A stretch of 21,663 nucleotides of DNA, taken from positions 1 to 21,663 of the forward strand of contig URLR01000034.1 in the NCBI GenBank assembly GCA_900548815.1, written 5' to 3'. This document shows, piece by piece, positions 21,618 through 21,663 of this stretch (its first letter is position 1; every line of letters begins with the position of its first letter). The notes beneath the pieces are model-generated. The model saw only the letters and a program-made list of their open reading frames with translations, had not been told where the DNA came from and searched no databases. The position numbers were made by a program, and so were the translations under genes. The stretch is from an uncultured Collinsella sp. Lineage in GTDB: Bacteria; Actinomycetota; Coriobacteriia; Coriobacteriales; Coriobacteriaceae.

Positions 21618-21663
21618 CTGTCTCTTATACACATCTGACGCTGCCGACGATAAGGCTCGTGTA
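21618..21663 (-). other. Nextera (Tn5) adapter, i5 index and P5 start, artefact
   Basis: Bases 21618-21650 are the reverse complement of the read-1 adapter, beginning with the mosaic end CTGTCTCTTATACACATCT. TAAGGCTC (21651-21658) is the reverse complement of an 8-base i5 index GAGCCTTA, and GTGTA begins the P5 flow-cell sequence. The two bases at the window start fit the same index. Confidence 0.97.

Noticed and set aside
1..21663. Identical sequence at both ends suggesting a circular plasmid or terminal repeat
   Set aside because: The shared sequence is Nextera adapter plus index, a library artefact.
1..21663. CRISPR array, prophage or complete insertion sequence
   Set aside because: No regularly spaced direct repeats, no phage structural genes and no full transposase were seen; only the IS3 fragment at 14464-14556.

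Overview
The window is a 21.6 kb stretch of GC-rich DNA that looks like a gut Coriobacteriia genome, most probably Collinsella or a close relative. This is inferred from gene content and order (nadK-recN; an RpiR-controlled fructose PTS followed by ptsH, ptsI and two PfkB kinases; a tandem tRNA-Glu pair) and from codon style. No search was run. Both ends carry Illumina Nextera (Tn5) read-1 adapter with the same i5 index, so the biological sequence is only 36-21617, and the last gene is cut by the adapter rather than by biology.

Left part (41-14461), core-like. nadK and recN overlap as an operon and meet a convergent RpiR regulator at a hairpin terminator. The regulator is divergent from a single-chain fructose PTS permease (EIIB-EIIC-EIIA). 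Downstream come HPr, enzyme I and two 1-phosphofructokinase-family kinases, so a complete sugar uptake and phosphorylation route lies within about 7 kb, divided by terminators. Then follow the CCA-adding enzyme, two near-identical tRNA-Glu(CTC) genes with their own promoter and terminator, a UPF0104-type membrane protein, and a TetR regulator with a palindrome over its probable promoter.

Right part (14464-21617), accessory-like. It starts with a roughly 90 bp fragment of an IS3-family transposase directly after the TetR gene. A five-gene minus-strand operon then reads away from a cobalamin riboswitch: a CbiK-type cobaltochelatase carrying a Tat/lipoprotein signal, a small lipoprotein, a substrate-binding lipoprotein whose N-terminal domain resembles the small lipoprotein, a FecCD/BtuC permease, and an ABC ATPase with an extra C-terminal domain. 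Divergent from it are cbiF/cobM and the start of cbiD, from the anaerobic cobalamin pathway. Together they suggest a B12-repressed surface system for capturing, and perhaps metallating, tetrapyrroles or corrinoids beside a de novo cobalamin cluster.

The most unusual non-genic signal is a palindromic element present twice: 5864-6015 between genes, and 15757-15863 inside the 5' end of the ABC ATPase reading frame. The two share a conserved core (GTTCCGCACGAGC ... TCGTGCGAGC ... AGGACTGT), but their outer arms differ in sequence while each remains self-complementary.
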